From positions 62,001 through 126,000 of the forward strand of contig NZ_QTZO01000006.1 in the NCBI RefSeq assembly GCF_004025585.1: a DNA stretch of 64,000 bases, given 5' to 3'. Positions 1 to 8,402 of this stretch are shown piece after piece (within the stretch, counting starts at the first letter, position 1; each line of letters starts with the position of its first letter). The notes below the pieces were generated by a model. It was not told the DNA's origin, made no database searches, and saw nothing but the letters and a program-made list of their open reading frames with translations. The position numbers and the translations under genes were made by a program. The DNA is from Pseudodesulfovibrio sp. S3 (GTDB lineage Bacteria; Desulfobacterota; Desulfovibrionia; Desulfovibrionales; Desulfovibrionaceae).

Positions 1-332
1 GGCATGTCGCCGCGAAGGGCCAGCACGTTTTCTATGCCCGCCTTCAGCAGCCTGTCCATATACAGGGCTATGGCGTCCCGTTCGGCGCCGACGCAGGTAA
101 GGTGCGCCATGGTCGTCAGGCCGAACCGTTTGTTAACGGCGGCGGCGATCTCAAGGGTGTTGTCCTGCAATTTGCCCCCGGCACCGTATGTTACGGAAAC
201 GAACAACGGATCAAGGCCGGCCAATCGGTTGACCTGATCAAGGAAGCCGGGCCACTGGGCCTGCTCCTTGGGCGGAAAGAATTCAAGGGAGAGGAATCGT
301 TCGGAGTGTTGGAGTGCGTCTATGATCTTCAT
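1..332 (-). CDS. metF: 5,10-methylenetetrahydrofolate reductase, N-terminal part (gene runs off the window)
   Basis: The minus strand reads from an ATG at 332 to the window edge without a stop, giving about 110 residues. It begins MKIIDALQHSERFLSLEFFP and contains FVSVTYGAGG, TTMAHLTCVG and NVLALRGDM. These match the N-terminal half of the MetF TIM barrel: the catalytic Glu lies in SLEFFPP and the folate/FAD-binding segments follow. MetF reduces methylene-THF to methyl-THF, the methyl donor that MetE uses. The gene lies 72 bases downstream of metE on the same strand, so the two probably form one transcript and share the metE leader control. Only the 3' end is missing. Confidence 0.93.
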   Translation of the reverse strand, partial: MKIIDALQHSERFLSLEFFPPKEQAQWPGFLDQVNRLAGLDPLFVSVTYGAGGKLQDNTLEIAAAVNKRFGLTTMAHLTCVGAERDAIALYMDRLLKAGIENVLALRGDM

Positions 333-404
333 TGCATATCCTTGCCTTCATGGAGGGCAGGCAGTCGGTCGCCTGCCCTCGGGTTATGTGGTCGATGGTC
401 GGTT

Positions 405-2675
405 TCAGGCGTATTCCCGGCGCAGTCTGGCAGCGGCCCGGACCATGTTGCCGAGCGAGGCGGTGGTTTCCGGCCAGGCCCGGGTCTTGAGACCGCAATC
501 CGGATTGACCCAGAGCCGTTCTGCGGGGATGACCTTCAGCGCTTTTGTGAGGAGCGAGTATATTTCGTCCGTGTCGGGGATGCGGGGGCTGTGGATGTCA
601 TAGACGCCGGGGCCGATCTCTGCCGGGTATTGATATGCATTGAATGCGTCGAGCAGTTCCATGCCGCTGCGGCTTGCCTCGATGCTGATCACATCGGCGT
701 CCATTTCGGCAATGGACCGCATGATGACGTTGAATTCGCTGTAGCACATGTGGGAGTGAATCTGGGTGGCGTCCGCGACTCCGCCCGCCGCGAGCCGGAA
801 GCAGTCCACTGCCCAGCGCAGGTAGGCTTCCTGCTGGTCCTTGCGGATGGGCATCCCTTCGCGCAAGGCGGCTTCATCGATCTGGATGATGTTGATCCCG
901 GCGGCTTCGAGGTCCACGACTTCGTCCCGAATGGCCAATCCGATCTGGCGGCAGACATCTTCGCGCGGGAGGTCGTTGCGGACGAAACTCCAGCACAGTA
1001 TGGTCACGGGGCCGGTCAACATGCCTTTCATGGGCCTGTCCGTCAGGCTTTGGGCATACACGGCCCAGTCCACTGTCATGGCTTCCGGGCGGGAGACGTC
1101 GCCGTAGATGATGGGCGGCTTGACGCAACGGCTGCCGTAGCTCTGGACCCAGCCGTTTGACGTGAAGCAGAACCCTCTGAGCTGCTGGCCGAAGTATTCG
1201 ACCATGTCGTTCCGTTCCGGTTCGCCGTGTACCAGGACATCAAGTCCCAACGCTTCCTGGCGGTCAACGACTTCGGATATTTGTGCTTTCATTGTTTTGG
1301 TGTATTCCGCTGCCGACAGTTGCCCCTGTTTGTATTGCAGCCGCGCTTTTCGTATCTCGGCTGTCTGTGGGAACGAACCGATGGTCGTGGTCGGGAAAAG
1401 GGGGAGTTTCAGGCGTTCCTTCTGGACAACGGAGCGCACGGCAAAAGGCGATGTGCGCTCGTACATCCGGGGCGTGACGGCCTGGACCCGGCTGCGCGTC
1501 TGTTTGTCCACGACATCGGCATGAGCGCCCCTGGCAAGCAACGACATGGTGTTTTCGTTGAACAGGGCCGGTTTTTCATTGGTGATTGCGGCCTGTTTCA
1601 GCGCGTTGATTTCGTCGCACTTCTGTACGGCGAAGGCCATCCATTGCTTCAGTTCCGGGGCCAGTTCCGTCTCGTTCGAGGCGTCCATGGGGGAGTGGAG
1701 CAGCGAGCAACTGGAACCGATCATGATTTGGTTCGTCTTCACTTTCTGGGAGGCGGCATTCACTTTTCTGAGGGCTGTTTCCAATTCGGTTTTCCAGACG
1801 TTTCTGCCGTCTACCAGGCCGAGCGACAGGGTCATGTGCGGCGGCAGCGTGTCCAGGATGCGTTCCAGTTGCCTGCGGCCGCGGACCAGGTCGACATGCA
1901 GGCCGTTGACAGGCAGGGACAATGCCAGATCGAGGTTGTCGTCCAGTTCGCCGAAGTAGGTGGTGAGTAGCAGTCTGGCGCTGAGGGCTGCGGACTTGAG
2001 TTTCGTGTAGGAGAGCCTGAAGGCCTGTCTGGCCTCTTCCGTGAGGTCCGTGCACAGGATCGGTTCGTCGATCTGAATCCAGGAGCAGTGCGCGTCAAGC
2101 TCGGCTATGATCTCGCAATAGACATTGGTGATGCTTTCCAGATGATCCCAGCGGTTGCATGTGCCCACTTCCTTGGCGAGCATGAGGAATGTTACAGGTC
2201 CGACCAGGACCGGTTTCGGGGAGTATCCGAGTTCTCTGGCTGCCAGGGCGTCTTCCAGCAGGCGGGAATTGGATTTTTCGAAACGCATGTCCGGAGTCAA
2301 TTCCGGGACTATGTAGTGGTAGTTGGAATCAAACCACTTGGTCATTTCCATGGCCGGGATGCCGTTTTCGGCATGTCCACGTGCCATGTGAAAATATGTT
2401 TGCAGATCAACTCCGCTGCCTTCCCGTTGGAATCGCGGAGGTACGGCCCCGAGTTGGGCTATGGTGTCGAGAACGTGGTCGTAAAGCGAGAAATCTCCGA
2501 CCGGCAGCAGGTCCATTCCGGCCTTGGCCTGAATCTCCCAATGCCGTTTTTTGATGTCTTCGGCGATGGCGATCAGAGCGGTTTCTGTCGTTTCTCCCCG
2601 CCAAAAGCTCTCCAAGGCCCATTTCAATTCGCGGTTGATTCCCATTCTGGGAAAACCCAGCACGTGCGCGTTCAT
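405..2675 (-). CDS. metE: Cobalamin-independent methionine synthase (5-methyltetrahydropteroyltriglutamate-homocysteine methyltransferase)
   Basis: The 756-residue product has the full length and two-barrel layout of MetE. It starts MNAHVLGFPRMGINRELKWA. The C-terminal barrel carries the zinc-ligand segments IHSHMCYSEF and NPDCGLKTR and the motif TTIGSFPQT. The enzyme transfers the methyl group of methyl-THF-polyglutamate to homocysteine in the cytoplasm without B12. GGAG lies just before the ATG at 2675. The leader carries a cobalamin riboswitch, which fits repression of the B12-independent enzyme when B12 is present. An inverted repeat overlaps the probable promoter. metF follows downstream. 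No defects are visible. Confidence 0.97.
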   Translation of the reverse strand: MNAHVLGFPRMGINRELKWALESFWRGETTETALIAIAEDIKKRHWEIQAKAGMDLLPVGDFSLYDHVLDTIAQLGAVPPRFQREGSGVDLQTYFHMARGHAENGIPAMEMTKWFDSNYHYIVPELTPDMRFEKSNSRLLEDALAARELGYSPKPVLVGPVTFLMLAKEVGTCNRWDHLESITNVYCEIIAELDAHCSWIQIDEPILCTDLTEEARQAFRLSYTKLKSAALSARLLLTTYFGELDDNLDLALSLPVNGLHVDLVRGRRQLERILDTLPPHMTLSLGLVDGRNVWKTELETALRKVNAASQKVKTNQIMIGSSCSLLHSPMDASNETELAPELKQWMAFAVQKCDEINALKQAAITNEKPALFNENTMSLLARGAHADVVDKQTRSRVQAVTPRMYERTSPFAVRSVVQKERLKLPLFPTTTIGSFPQTAEIRKARLQYKQGQLSAAEYTKTMKAQISEVVDRQEALGLDVLVHGEPERNDMVEYFGQQLRGFCFTSNGWVQSYGSRCVKPPIIYGDVSRPEAMTVDWAVYAQSLTDRPMKGMLTGPVTILCWSFVRNDLPREDVCRQIGLAIRDEVVDLEAAGINIIQIDEAALREGMPIRKDQQEAYLRWAVDCFRLAAGGVADATQIHSHMCYSEFNVIMRSIAEMDADVISIEASRSGMELLDAFNAYQYPAEIGPGVYDIHSPRIPDTDEIYSLLTKALKVIPAERLWVNPDCGLKTRAWPETTASLGNMVRAAARLRREYA

Positions 2676-2780
2676 GTCTACTCCATGGTTATGGGTGAAA
2701 GACCAAGAGCGTGTACCTCGCAGCAGCAGGACCCGTTTGGATTCTGTGCCAAACCATCCGGCGACGAGGTTGTTTGCTCC

Positions 2781-2912
2781 CTGGCAAGACGTCTTCTGGC
2801 TTCCGGCCCCATCATGTTGAATCCCTTCCCTGAATCGGTGGTCATCAACGGGTTTTGCCGGTTACAGCGGCGCGTCCGCAGCGGTTTTTCACCGCTTTCC
2901 GTTTCTTGCCGA
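2781..2912 (-). promoter_or_regulatory. Cobalamin (B12) riboswitch in the metE leader
   Basis: Read on the minus strand, the leader has the conserved core GCGGTGAAAAACCGCTGCGG, followed by CGCCGCTGTAACCGG. Further on comes the B12-box-like GCCAGAAGACGTCTTGCC (2783-2800). The outer helix can form between GGCAAG near 2909-2904 and CTTGCC near 2788-2783. Core, box and closing helix are in the usual order. The element ends about 105 bases before the metE ATG. The stretch between can fold further (ACCTCG with CGAGGT, and GTTTGG with CCAAAC). Whether it acts on transcription or translation cannot be told by eye. Confidence 0.92.
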
Positions 2913-2917
2913 ATCAC

Positions 2918-2939
2918 TATATCAAGATGTATTGATATA
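2918..2939. promoter_or_regulatory. Palindromic operator overlapping the metE promoter
   Basis: Perfect 8-base arms TATATCAA and TTGATATA flank a 6-base centre. On the minus strand the right arm runs into a TATAGT that would serve as the -10 box just upstream of the riboswitch, so a bound repressor would block RNA polymerase. The AT-rich form suits an ArsR-family operator. SahR is known to control methionine-cycle genes in Desulfovibrionales, so it is the obvious candidate. The assignment to SahR is inference. Confidence 0.6.
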
Positions 2940-3178
2940 TTAAGGTGCGGGAAAAGGCAAGCCCTCGGTTTCGTGAGGGCCAATAGGGGTGTTTGGAATT
3001 ATTCCTGTCTTTTAATCAATGGGTTAGGAACAACGGCGGTTGACGCATGTGGAGCAGTGCGTCCGGCAGGCGAGCCAGATGGCGGGTCCGTCCTTTCCGG
3101 AGTCATTGGGGGGTATTGTGCTTCAGTGTGAATAGAATTAAATGAAATATATTATCATATATAAAGCTGGAGGCTGCC

Positions 3179-3682
3179 ATGCGTCCCGCTCTCGCGTCCA
3201 TTTTCTTTTTTGATGGTGTTATGCGTCCCGGTCCCGGTCCATGCCTTCGATTGTGGCAAGGTTGCCTTCGGCACCCCCCTGAGCGAGCTGGATGGCGGCA
3301 ATTTCATCCTGTATATGGAAAAAGACGGGGTGAGCTACTACAACTATACCGGTCCCTGCCGCACGGCCCTGCATGAGTACACCAATCCGGCCATTGCCTT
3401 CGCCGCTGTTGACGGCCGCATCTACGCACGCATCGTCCAAACCTTTGACGGTATAATATAAACCAGGCCCTGGCCAAGATTCAGGTCAAGGCCGGGCCGC
3501 CTGCCAAGACCTACAAGGACGGCGAATGGGACGTGTACGCGTGGAGCTTCCCGGATGACGTCGAGAGCAAGCTGAAGTTCAACCCCCGTACCGGTGAAAT
3601 CCGCTCGGCGGTATATTACACCCCCCTTCGCGCCAAACTGAAGGAAACCAAGACCGATCCAGCCGAAGTGCCGACGAACTAA
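3179..3682 (+). pseudogene. Small secreted protein gene interrupted by two frameshifts
   Basis: Three in-order pieces make one plausible protein of about 165 residues. From ATG 3179, removing one T from the T-run near 3207-3212 joins MRPALASIFF to LMVLCVPVPVHA, a complete signal peptide. The next frame continues FDCGKVAFGTPLSELDGG and stops at 3459. Adding one A near 3455 continues into NQALAKIQVKAGPPAKTYKD up to the stop at 3682. Both shifts lie in homopolymer-like runs, so sequencing error and true decay are both possible. The reconstructed protein is periplasmic or secreted, with Cys residues early in the mature part. I recognise no family. Confidence 0.6.
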
Positions 3683-3714
3683 ACCTGTGCCACAGGTTTT
3701 CATGAAATGAATTG

Positions 3715-3750
3715 AAGGGCCGGAGCGAGTGATCGTTCCGGCCCTTTTGG
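3715..3750. terminator. Intrinsic terminator between convergent genes
   Basis: The stem AGGGCCGGA / TCCGGCCCT is followed by TTTT. It lies between the broken secreted-protein gene (plus) and the L,D-transpeptidase gene (minus) and may serve both strands. Confidence 0.8.
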
Positions 3751-3771
3751 GTGACTCGTGAACCTTTTTGC

Positions 3772-4614
3772 TCAGGGCAATCCCCATGCCTTTCGGAGTC
3801 GGACATAGGCAGGCTCAGGCAGTTGCACCAGTATGGGGAACGCTGCCGGGGTCAGCCAGTGGATGAGTTCCTGCAGAGAACGCTCGCTCATGGCGGTGCA
3901 CCCGGCTGTTGGCGAACCTTGGGGGTTTTGGATATGCAAAAATATACAGGAACCGCGGCCCGGCTCCGGGTGGTCGGAATTGTGCCCGACAAAAACACCG
4001 AGGTTGTAGACATTGTCTTTGCGCTGCATGGTCTCGGCACTGTTCCACGGGGCCGTTGAACCGGTCGGCAATCGTTGCGTGGTGTTGTAGTGAGCTGATC
4101 CGGGATCATCCACACAGAACAAATCCGATTCCACATCCAGTACGGGCATGGCCGTTCCTGCGATCTGCTCAGGGTCGTAGGCAAAGGCATAGGGCAGGGT
4201 GAAGATGCCGGCAGGAGCCTTTCCGTCCCCTTCGAATTTCCTGGGTTCACCGGGGAGGATTGCATCCGGGGGATGAAGCCCCAGACCCCAGCCCTGACCG
4301 CCTTTGCCCAGGATGACGGCAACCGGTTCGCCGGTTTGCAGCCAGGTGCCGTCAGACGTCCGCGCATATCGCCGCAAGGTGCCGCTTCGGCTTTCCCAGT
4401 TCGGGGCGGTCACAACAATCAGCTGACGGCTTTTTTGCATCCATGCGGACTGGTTCTTATCGGCAGAAATAGAGGGCGGTTGAGGAGCATCCATGGCCCA
4501 GGCGGGAGCGGAGGATAAAAACAGCAGGGCCAGCAGTAGGCATTTAAGGCATCTTTCGGGAAAAGTCGTGAGAAAATGGGGTGTCGAATGGAATAATGCT
4601 TGTGGTGTTGGCAT
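3772..4614 (-). CDS. Exported L,D-transpeptidase (YkuD-like) domain protein
   Basis: The 280-residue product has a long N-terminal signal region: a hydrophobic core at about 25-36, ending APAWA at 40. The rest is one YkuD-type domain. The active-site signature is present as H227 (FLHIQN) and SPTAGC with Cys239, and a GDGKAPAGIF segment at about 129-138 is typical of this group. Such proteins form or hydrolyse 3-3 or protein-peptidoglycan links in the periplasm. GGAG precedes the ATG. It is convergent with the preceding gene and stands alone. The specific substrate is not predictable. Confidence 0.85.
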   Translation of the reverse strand: MPTPQALFHSTPHFLTTFPERCLKCLLLALLFLSSAPAWAMDAPQPPSISADKNQSAWMQKSRQLIVVTAPNWESRSGTLRRYARTSDGTWLQTGEPVAVILGKGGQGWGLGLHPPDAILPGEPRKFEGDGKAPAGIFTLPYAFAYDPEQIAGTAMPVLDVESDLFCVDDPGSAHYNTTQRLPTGSTAPWNSAETMQRKDNVYNLGVFVGHNSDHPEPGRGSCIFLHIQNPQGSPTAGCTAMSERSLQELIHWLTPAAFPILVQLPEPAYVRLRKAWGLP

Positions 4615-5039
4615 GATGTCGTCTCCGGATTTTGTAGGATCATTCGGACTTCAGAAGTAAATAACATCGTATTCAGTGATAAATCAACTGATACGGTCAG
4701 GTACAATTATTGGAGTGTCCGGCAGGGATGCTGGTGGAGCGGGGCTGCCTGAAATATTTATTGCTGATATGAATACGATTTTAATTTTTAATTCATGTAC
4801 AAGGTTCTACTGAAATAAGTAATATAGTAAATGTGTATGTCTCGAATGTCGTAACAATGATGTTGTACAATGAAAATCAATTTTAAAATCATATGAACGG
4901 CTGTTTATAATTTTACAGAGTGCTAAATTGTCCATGTTAATTAGGTTGTTAATTGTTGTTATTAGGAGTTTGTTGTTTTAAAAAAATGTCTGACTGGGCG
5001 AATTATTTTTTTGTGATCATCTTTTTTGGAAAATATTGC
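4615..5039. other. AT-rich intergenic region, no gene supported
   Basis: This stretch between the transpeptidase start and the promoter at 5040 is much richer in A+T than its surroundings. The only reading frame that crosses it (from 4953) lacks a ribosome site and runs through a terminator, so I do not call a gene. The first part probably holds the transpeptidase promoter. Confidence 0.5.
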
Positions 5040-5067
5040 TTGACTTCCCTCAAAAATTGTTTAGATA
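5040..5067 (+). promoter_or_regulatory. Sigma-70-type promoter
   Basis: TTGACT (5040-5045) and TAGATA (5062-5067) are separated by 16 bases. Transcription would start near 5074, ahead of a structured stretch and a strong terminator. Confidence 0.55.
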
Positions 5068-5073
5068 GTAAAT

Positions 5074-5188
5074 ACAACACCAGCCGCACCCGTGAAGGCG
5101 CGGTCAAACTGTGGCCAGAGCTGGTTGTGATTAATACAAGTCTATATAGGAGCCGTGTGTGCAACTTGTACACGGTTCCTTTTTTTTA
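5074..5188 (+). ncRNA. Candidate small RNA or attenuated leader upstream of the RRM gene
   Basis: A likely promoter lies just upstream. The ~115-base transcript would contain nested helices: ACCAGC 5079-5084 with GCTGGT 5120-5125, and CCGC with GCGG inside. It ends in an intrinsic terminator: AGGAGCCGTGT, loop, ACACGGTTCCT, then eight T (5148-5187). No ORF of note fits inside. It lies 44 bases before the RRM protein start, so it may be an independent sRNA or a leader whose terminator is regulated. I do not match it to a known RNA family. Confidence 0.5.
5148..5187 (+). terminator. Intrinsic terminator ahead of the RRM gene
   Basis: An 11-bp stem (one G-T pair) is followed directly by T8. It ends the candidate RNA and lies upstream of an unrelated start codon, so either read-through or a second promoter feeds the RRM gene. 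Confidence 0.8.
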
Positions 5189-5231
5189 GTGCACGGGCGC
5201 TATATCATCATCACGTTTTAGGAGAATTTGA

Positions 5232-5495
5232 ATGTCTAAGAATCTTTATGTCGGCAACCTGTCCTGGACTTCTACTGAAGACGAAATTCGTGCAGCCTTT
5301 TCAGCTTATGGCGAAGTCACTTCCGTCAAGCTGATCGAGGATCGCGAAACAGGTCGCCCCCGTGGTTTCGGTTTCGTCGAAATGGACGACGCCGGTGCGC
5401 GTGAAGCTATCGCCAATCTGGACGGTAAGGACTTCGGTGGCCGTAATATCAAGGTCAACGAAGCCAAGGCTCGTGAAGAGCGTCCCCGCTGGTAG
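5232..5495 (+). CDS. RRM-domain RNA-binding protein
   Basis: The 87-residue product is a single RNA recognition motif and little else. RNP-2 is LYVGNL (residues 5-10) and RNP-1 is RGFGFVEM (about 44-51), both with the aromatic residues that stack on RNA. Small single-RRM proteins of this type occur in cyanobacteria and in Desulfovibrio relatives and are often cold-induced; that regulation is not shown here. AGGAGAATTTG precedes the ATG. The gene is monocistronic, with a terminator on each side. Confidence 0.93.
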   Translation: MSKNLYVGNLSWTSTEDEIRAAFSAYGEVTSVKLIEDRETGRPRGFGFVEMDDAGAREAIANLDGKDFGGRNIKVNEAKAREERPRW

Positions 5496-5521
5496 TTTTT
5501 GTCTTTAAGCCGTAAGGCATC

Positions 5522-5557
5522 AGGCGCCTGTCTTTTATGAGACAGGCGCCTTTTTTT
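5522..5557 (+). terminator. Intrinsic terminator of the RRM gene
   Basis: A perfect 11-bp stem AGGCGCCTGTC / GACAGGCGCCT is followed by T7. Confidence 0.92.
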
Positions 5558-5696
5558 GTGCCTTGGCCTCAGATGTCCGGGATGCGAAGAGGTGCCTGCG
5601 TCCAGTGGGCGGGCCGGGTTCATTCCATCTGTTCTATTTCCGATCAAGAGTCAGCCTGTCTGTGGCCGGGTCTGGCGGCAGTCCCGGCCACAGATG

Positions 5697-6722
5697 TCAG
5701 GCGCCCTTGCCGAAACCGCACACCGGGTAGCGGCATTCGGCGCATCCTTCGCAGAATCCGCCGTGGCCGAGATTGAGGATGTCCTCATGGGTCACGTCCT
5801 TGCCCGCCAGGATGCGGGGTATGATCAGATCGAAGATGCTGGCGCGATAGTACATGACACAGCCGGGCAGGCCGACCACCGGCACGTCGCCGATCTTTGC
5901 CAGCATGAACATGGCACCGGGAAAGGTGGGGGCGCCGTAGGCCACGACCTCTGCACCGGCCCTGCGGATGGAAGCGGGCGTCTGATCGTCCGGGTCCACT
6001 GACATGCCGCCCGTGACCACCACGAAGTCGGCGCCGTCCGCGATGAAGTCCTGAATGGCCTCCACGGTCATGGCCGGATCGTCCGACACGAGTTTCTGGC
6101 CGATGGGGGTGGAACCGTATCCCTTGAATTTTGTGCGGATGACCGGACCGAACTTGTCCTTGATGCGGCCGTTGTAGACTTCGCTGCCCGTGGTGACGAT
6201 GCCTACACGGCACGGTTTGAGCGGACGGACCTGAATGAGCGGTGGGTTTGTTCGGAGCAGGGTTTCGGCTTCGGCCACGATTTCCTCGGTGACCACCAGC
6301 GGAATGACGCGGGTGCCGGCCATTGCCCGGCCCTTGCTCACGAGCTGGTTGGTGTGAATGGTCCCGAAGATGACGTCCTTGACCGAGTTCAGTTTGAACA
6401 GGATGTCGGTGTCGATGTCGAGCAGTCCGTCGTGGGCGGCGCACAGGGTGATCTTGCCCTCCACCGGGGCGCTCAGGGTGATGCCGGGACCGGCGGCTGC
6501 CTCGGCTATGCGGCGGGCGGCCTCGTCCTCGTGAACGTAGCCGTCCCGGGGGTCGAAGACGTAGAGATGCTCCTTGCCGATATCCAGCAGGGTGGGAATG
6601 TCCGCTTCCGTGACCACATGGCCGCGACGGAAAGCAGGGCCTTTTTCGCTGCCGGGAATGATCCGGGTGATGTCGTGGCACAGGACGGTGCCCACGGCAT
6701 TTTCAACGTGTATGGTTTTCAT
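5697..6722 (-). CDS. Molybdopterin-binding (MoeA/MogA-fold) protein of the hydroxylase cluster
   Basis: The 341-residue product has a MoeA-like N-terminal part (VGTVLCHDITRIIPG, then EDEAARRIAEA) and a MoCF-type binding domain at about 175-320. That domain shows VGIVTTGSEVYNGRI, FVVVTGGMSVDPDDQT and VVGLPGCVMYY. It ends in a Cys-rich tail (CEGCAECRYPVCGFG) that could bind a metal or cofactor. It is shorter than MoeA (~410). It is the last gene of the molybdenum-hydroxylase block, 29 bases after the BCCT gene, so a role in inserting or tailoring the cofactor is likely. The exact step is inferred. Confidence 0.82.
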   Translation of the reverse strand: MKTIHVENAVGTVLCHDITRIIPGSEKGPAFRRGHVVTEADIPTLLDIGKEHLYVFDPRDGYVHEDEAARRIAEAAAGPGITLSAPVEGKITLCAAHDGLLDIDTDILFKLNSVKDVIFGTIHTNQLVSKGRAMAGTRVIPLVVTEEIVAEAETLLRTNPPLIQVRPLKPCRVGIVTTGSEVYNGRIKDKFGPVIRTKFKGYGSTPIGQKLVSDDPAMTVEAIQDFIADGADFVVVTGGMSVDPDDQTPASIRRAGAEVVAYGAPTFPGAMFMLAKIGDVPVVGLPGCVMYYRASIFDLIIPRILAGKDVTHEDILNLGHGGFCEGCAECRYPVCGFGKGA

Positions 6723-6751
6723 GACAACCTCGTAGTGATGCGAATGAATGC

Positions 6752-8332
6752 TTACAGATCATGCGGCGTGCAGGCGGCGGAATCGTATTCCACCCAGCCT
6801 GTCTGCCCGTATTCCTTGAGGAATGAGGCGACGCCGATGCAGACCACGCCGAGTACGGGCAGTCCGACCACGATGGACGCTGTTTGCAGTACCGACAAAG
6901 GACCGTCGATGAGCATGATGCCCGTGGGAACCAGGCCGAGGGACATGGCCCAGAACAATCTGTTCCAGCGGGCAGGCTCTTCGTCGGGGGTGAGTTTGCG
7001 CGTGGTGGTGGCGGCCAGTGCAAAGGAGACCGCGTCAAAGGTGGTGGCCATGGAGATGGCCGTGACCCCGGCAAAGACGAGTTTGTAGAGGGGGGCCATG
7101 GGGATGAAATCCGCAATGGCCATGATCGCGGTGGCTCCCTTGACGGTCTTGACCATGGTCACCACGTCAAGCTGGCCGGTGAGCTGAAGGTGCAGGCCGA
7201 AGTTGCCGAACACGAGATAGAAGCATCCGCAGCCCAGCGAGGCCACGATGACCGGGCCGAGCACGACTTCGCGGACTGTCCGGCCACGGGAGATCTTGGC
7301 GATGAACAGGGACATGAACGGGGCATAGGCCACGAACCAGGCATAGTAGAATACGGTCCAGTCCTTGGTGAAGCCCGAGGTGCTCATGGGGTCCATCCAG
7401 GTGGCCATGGTGATGAGCTCGGAATACATCAGGCCTAAGGACGTGATGGCCATGTCGGTCAGGAAGACGGTCGGGCCGACGATGAAGACGAACAGGAGCA
7501 GGGCCATGGCGATGAGCACGTTGAAGTCGGAGAGGTTGCTCAGTCCCTTTTTGAGACCCAGGCTGGCAGAGATGCAGAATATGGCTGTGACGAAAATCAG
7601 GGTGCCGAATTCCAGCGCAAAGGAGTGCTCCAGCCCGGTGACCGAGGCAACGGCCGCAGCCACGATGGGGATGCCCAGGCCGAGGGCCGTGGCGGAACCG
7701 GCCACGAGACCCGTCATGAACAGGATGTCTATGATCTTGCCGGGCCAGCCGTTGGCCTTTTCACCGAGCAGGCCGGTACAGGCCTGGGAAATGTTCAGGA
7801 TGGGAACGCGCTTGACGTAGTAGCTGTAGCCGATGGGCACGGCCAGCACCGCATAGATGGACCAGCAGATCGGACCCCAATGAAACATGCCGTAAGCACA
7901 GCCCCACTGGGCAGCCTTGAGGGAACCGGCGGGTTCGCCGTGCATGGGATAGGCCGCATAATATGCCCAGTCGATGGAGCCGCCGAACATGATGCCTGCA
8001 CCCACACCGGCACAGAAAAGCATGCCGATCCAGGAAAAGGTCGAGTATTCGATTTTGTCTCCGAGCCGCTTGCGGGAAAAGGGGCCGAAGGCGAACCACA
8101 TGAGCAGGATGAACGTTCCGGCCCCGAACAGCATGTACAGCCAGCCCATCTCCACGGTGACGAATGTGAACATCGTGTTGATGACCCGTTCACCTGCCTC
8201 GGGAAACAACAGGAGCGGAATGCACGTGGCCAGGATGATGGACAGTGCGCCGAAGAAGCATACCGTGCAGACGCCGCCTTTTTCCGGTGGGCACATCGGA
8301 AGCGGTGTACGCGGACTCATTTCTCTTGTCAT
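6752..8332 (-). CDS. BCCT-family betaine/carnitine/choline-type transporter
   Basis: The 526-residue inner-membrane protein has about 12 membrane segments and the BCCT signatures GVGAGIMFGGSIDWAYY and MFHWGPICWSIYAV. I chose the ATG at 8332 because GGAGGG lies just before it; an in-frame extension to 8473 would overlap yqeC. The family imports or exchanges quaternary ammonium compounds. Placement inside a molybdenum-hydroxylase block suggests it moves the substrate or a product of that enzyme rather than an osmolyte. This is inference. Confidence 0.9.
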   Translation of the reverse strand: MTREMSPRTPLPMCPPEKGGVCTVCFFGALSIILATCIPLLLFPEAGERVINTMFTFVTVEMGWLYMLFGAGTFILLMWFAFGPFSRKRLGDKIEYSTFSWIGMLFCAGVGAGIMFGGSIDWAYYAAYPMHGEPAGSLKAAQWGCAYGMFHWGPICWSIYAVLAVPIGYSYYVKRVPILNISQACTGLLGEKANGWPGKIIDILFMTGLVAGSATALGLGIPIVAAAVASVTGLEHSFALEFGTLIFVTAIFCISASLGLKKGLSNLSDFNVLIAMALLLFVFIVGPTVFLTDMAITSLGLMYSELITMATWMDPMSTSGFTKDWTVFYYAWFVAYAPFMSLFIAKISRGRTVREVVLGPVIVASLGCGCFYLVFGNFGLHLQLTGQLDVVTMVKTVKGATAIMAIADFIPMAPLYKLVFAGVTAISMATTFDAVSFALAATTTRKLTPDEEPARWNRLFWAMSLGLVPTGIMLIDGPLSVLQTASIVVGLPVLGVVCIGVASFLKEYGQTGWVEYDSAACTPHDL

Positions 8333-8402
8333 GATTCCCTCCAATCTTTCAGAGCTGTAGTGAAAACACAAGACAGTTAGCGTTAATGCTCGATCGCAAT
8401 CC

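Noticed and set aside
2678-2983. 101-codon frame upstream of metE
   Set aside because: Lies within the riboswitch and its promoter; the open frame is accidental.
4953-5189. 78-codon plus-strand frame
   Set aside because: No ribosome site, atypical composition, and it runs through the candidate RNA and its terminator.
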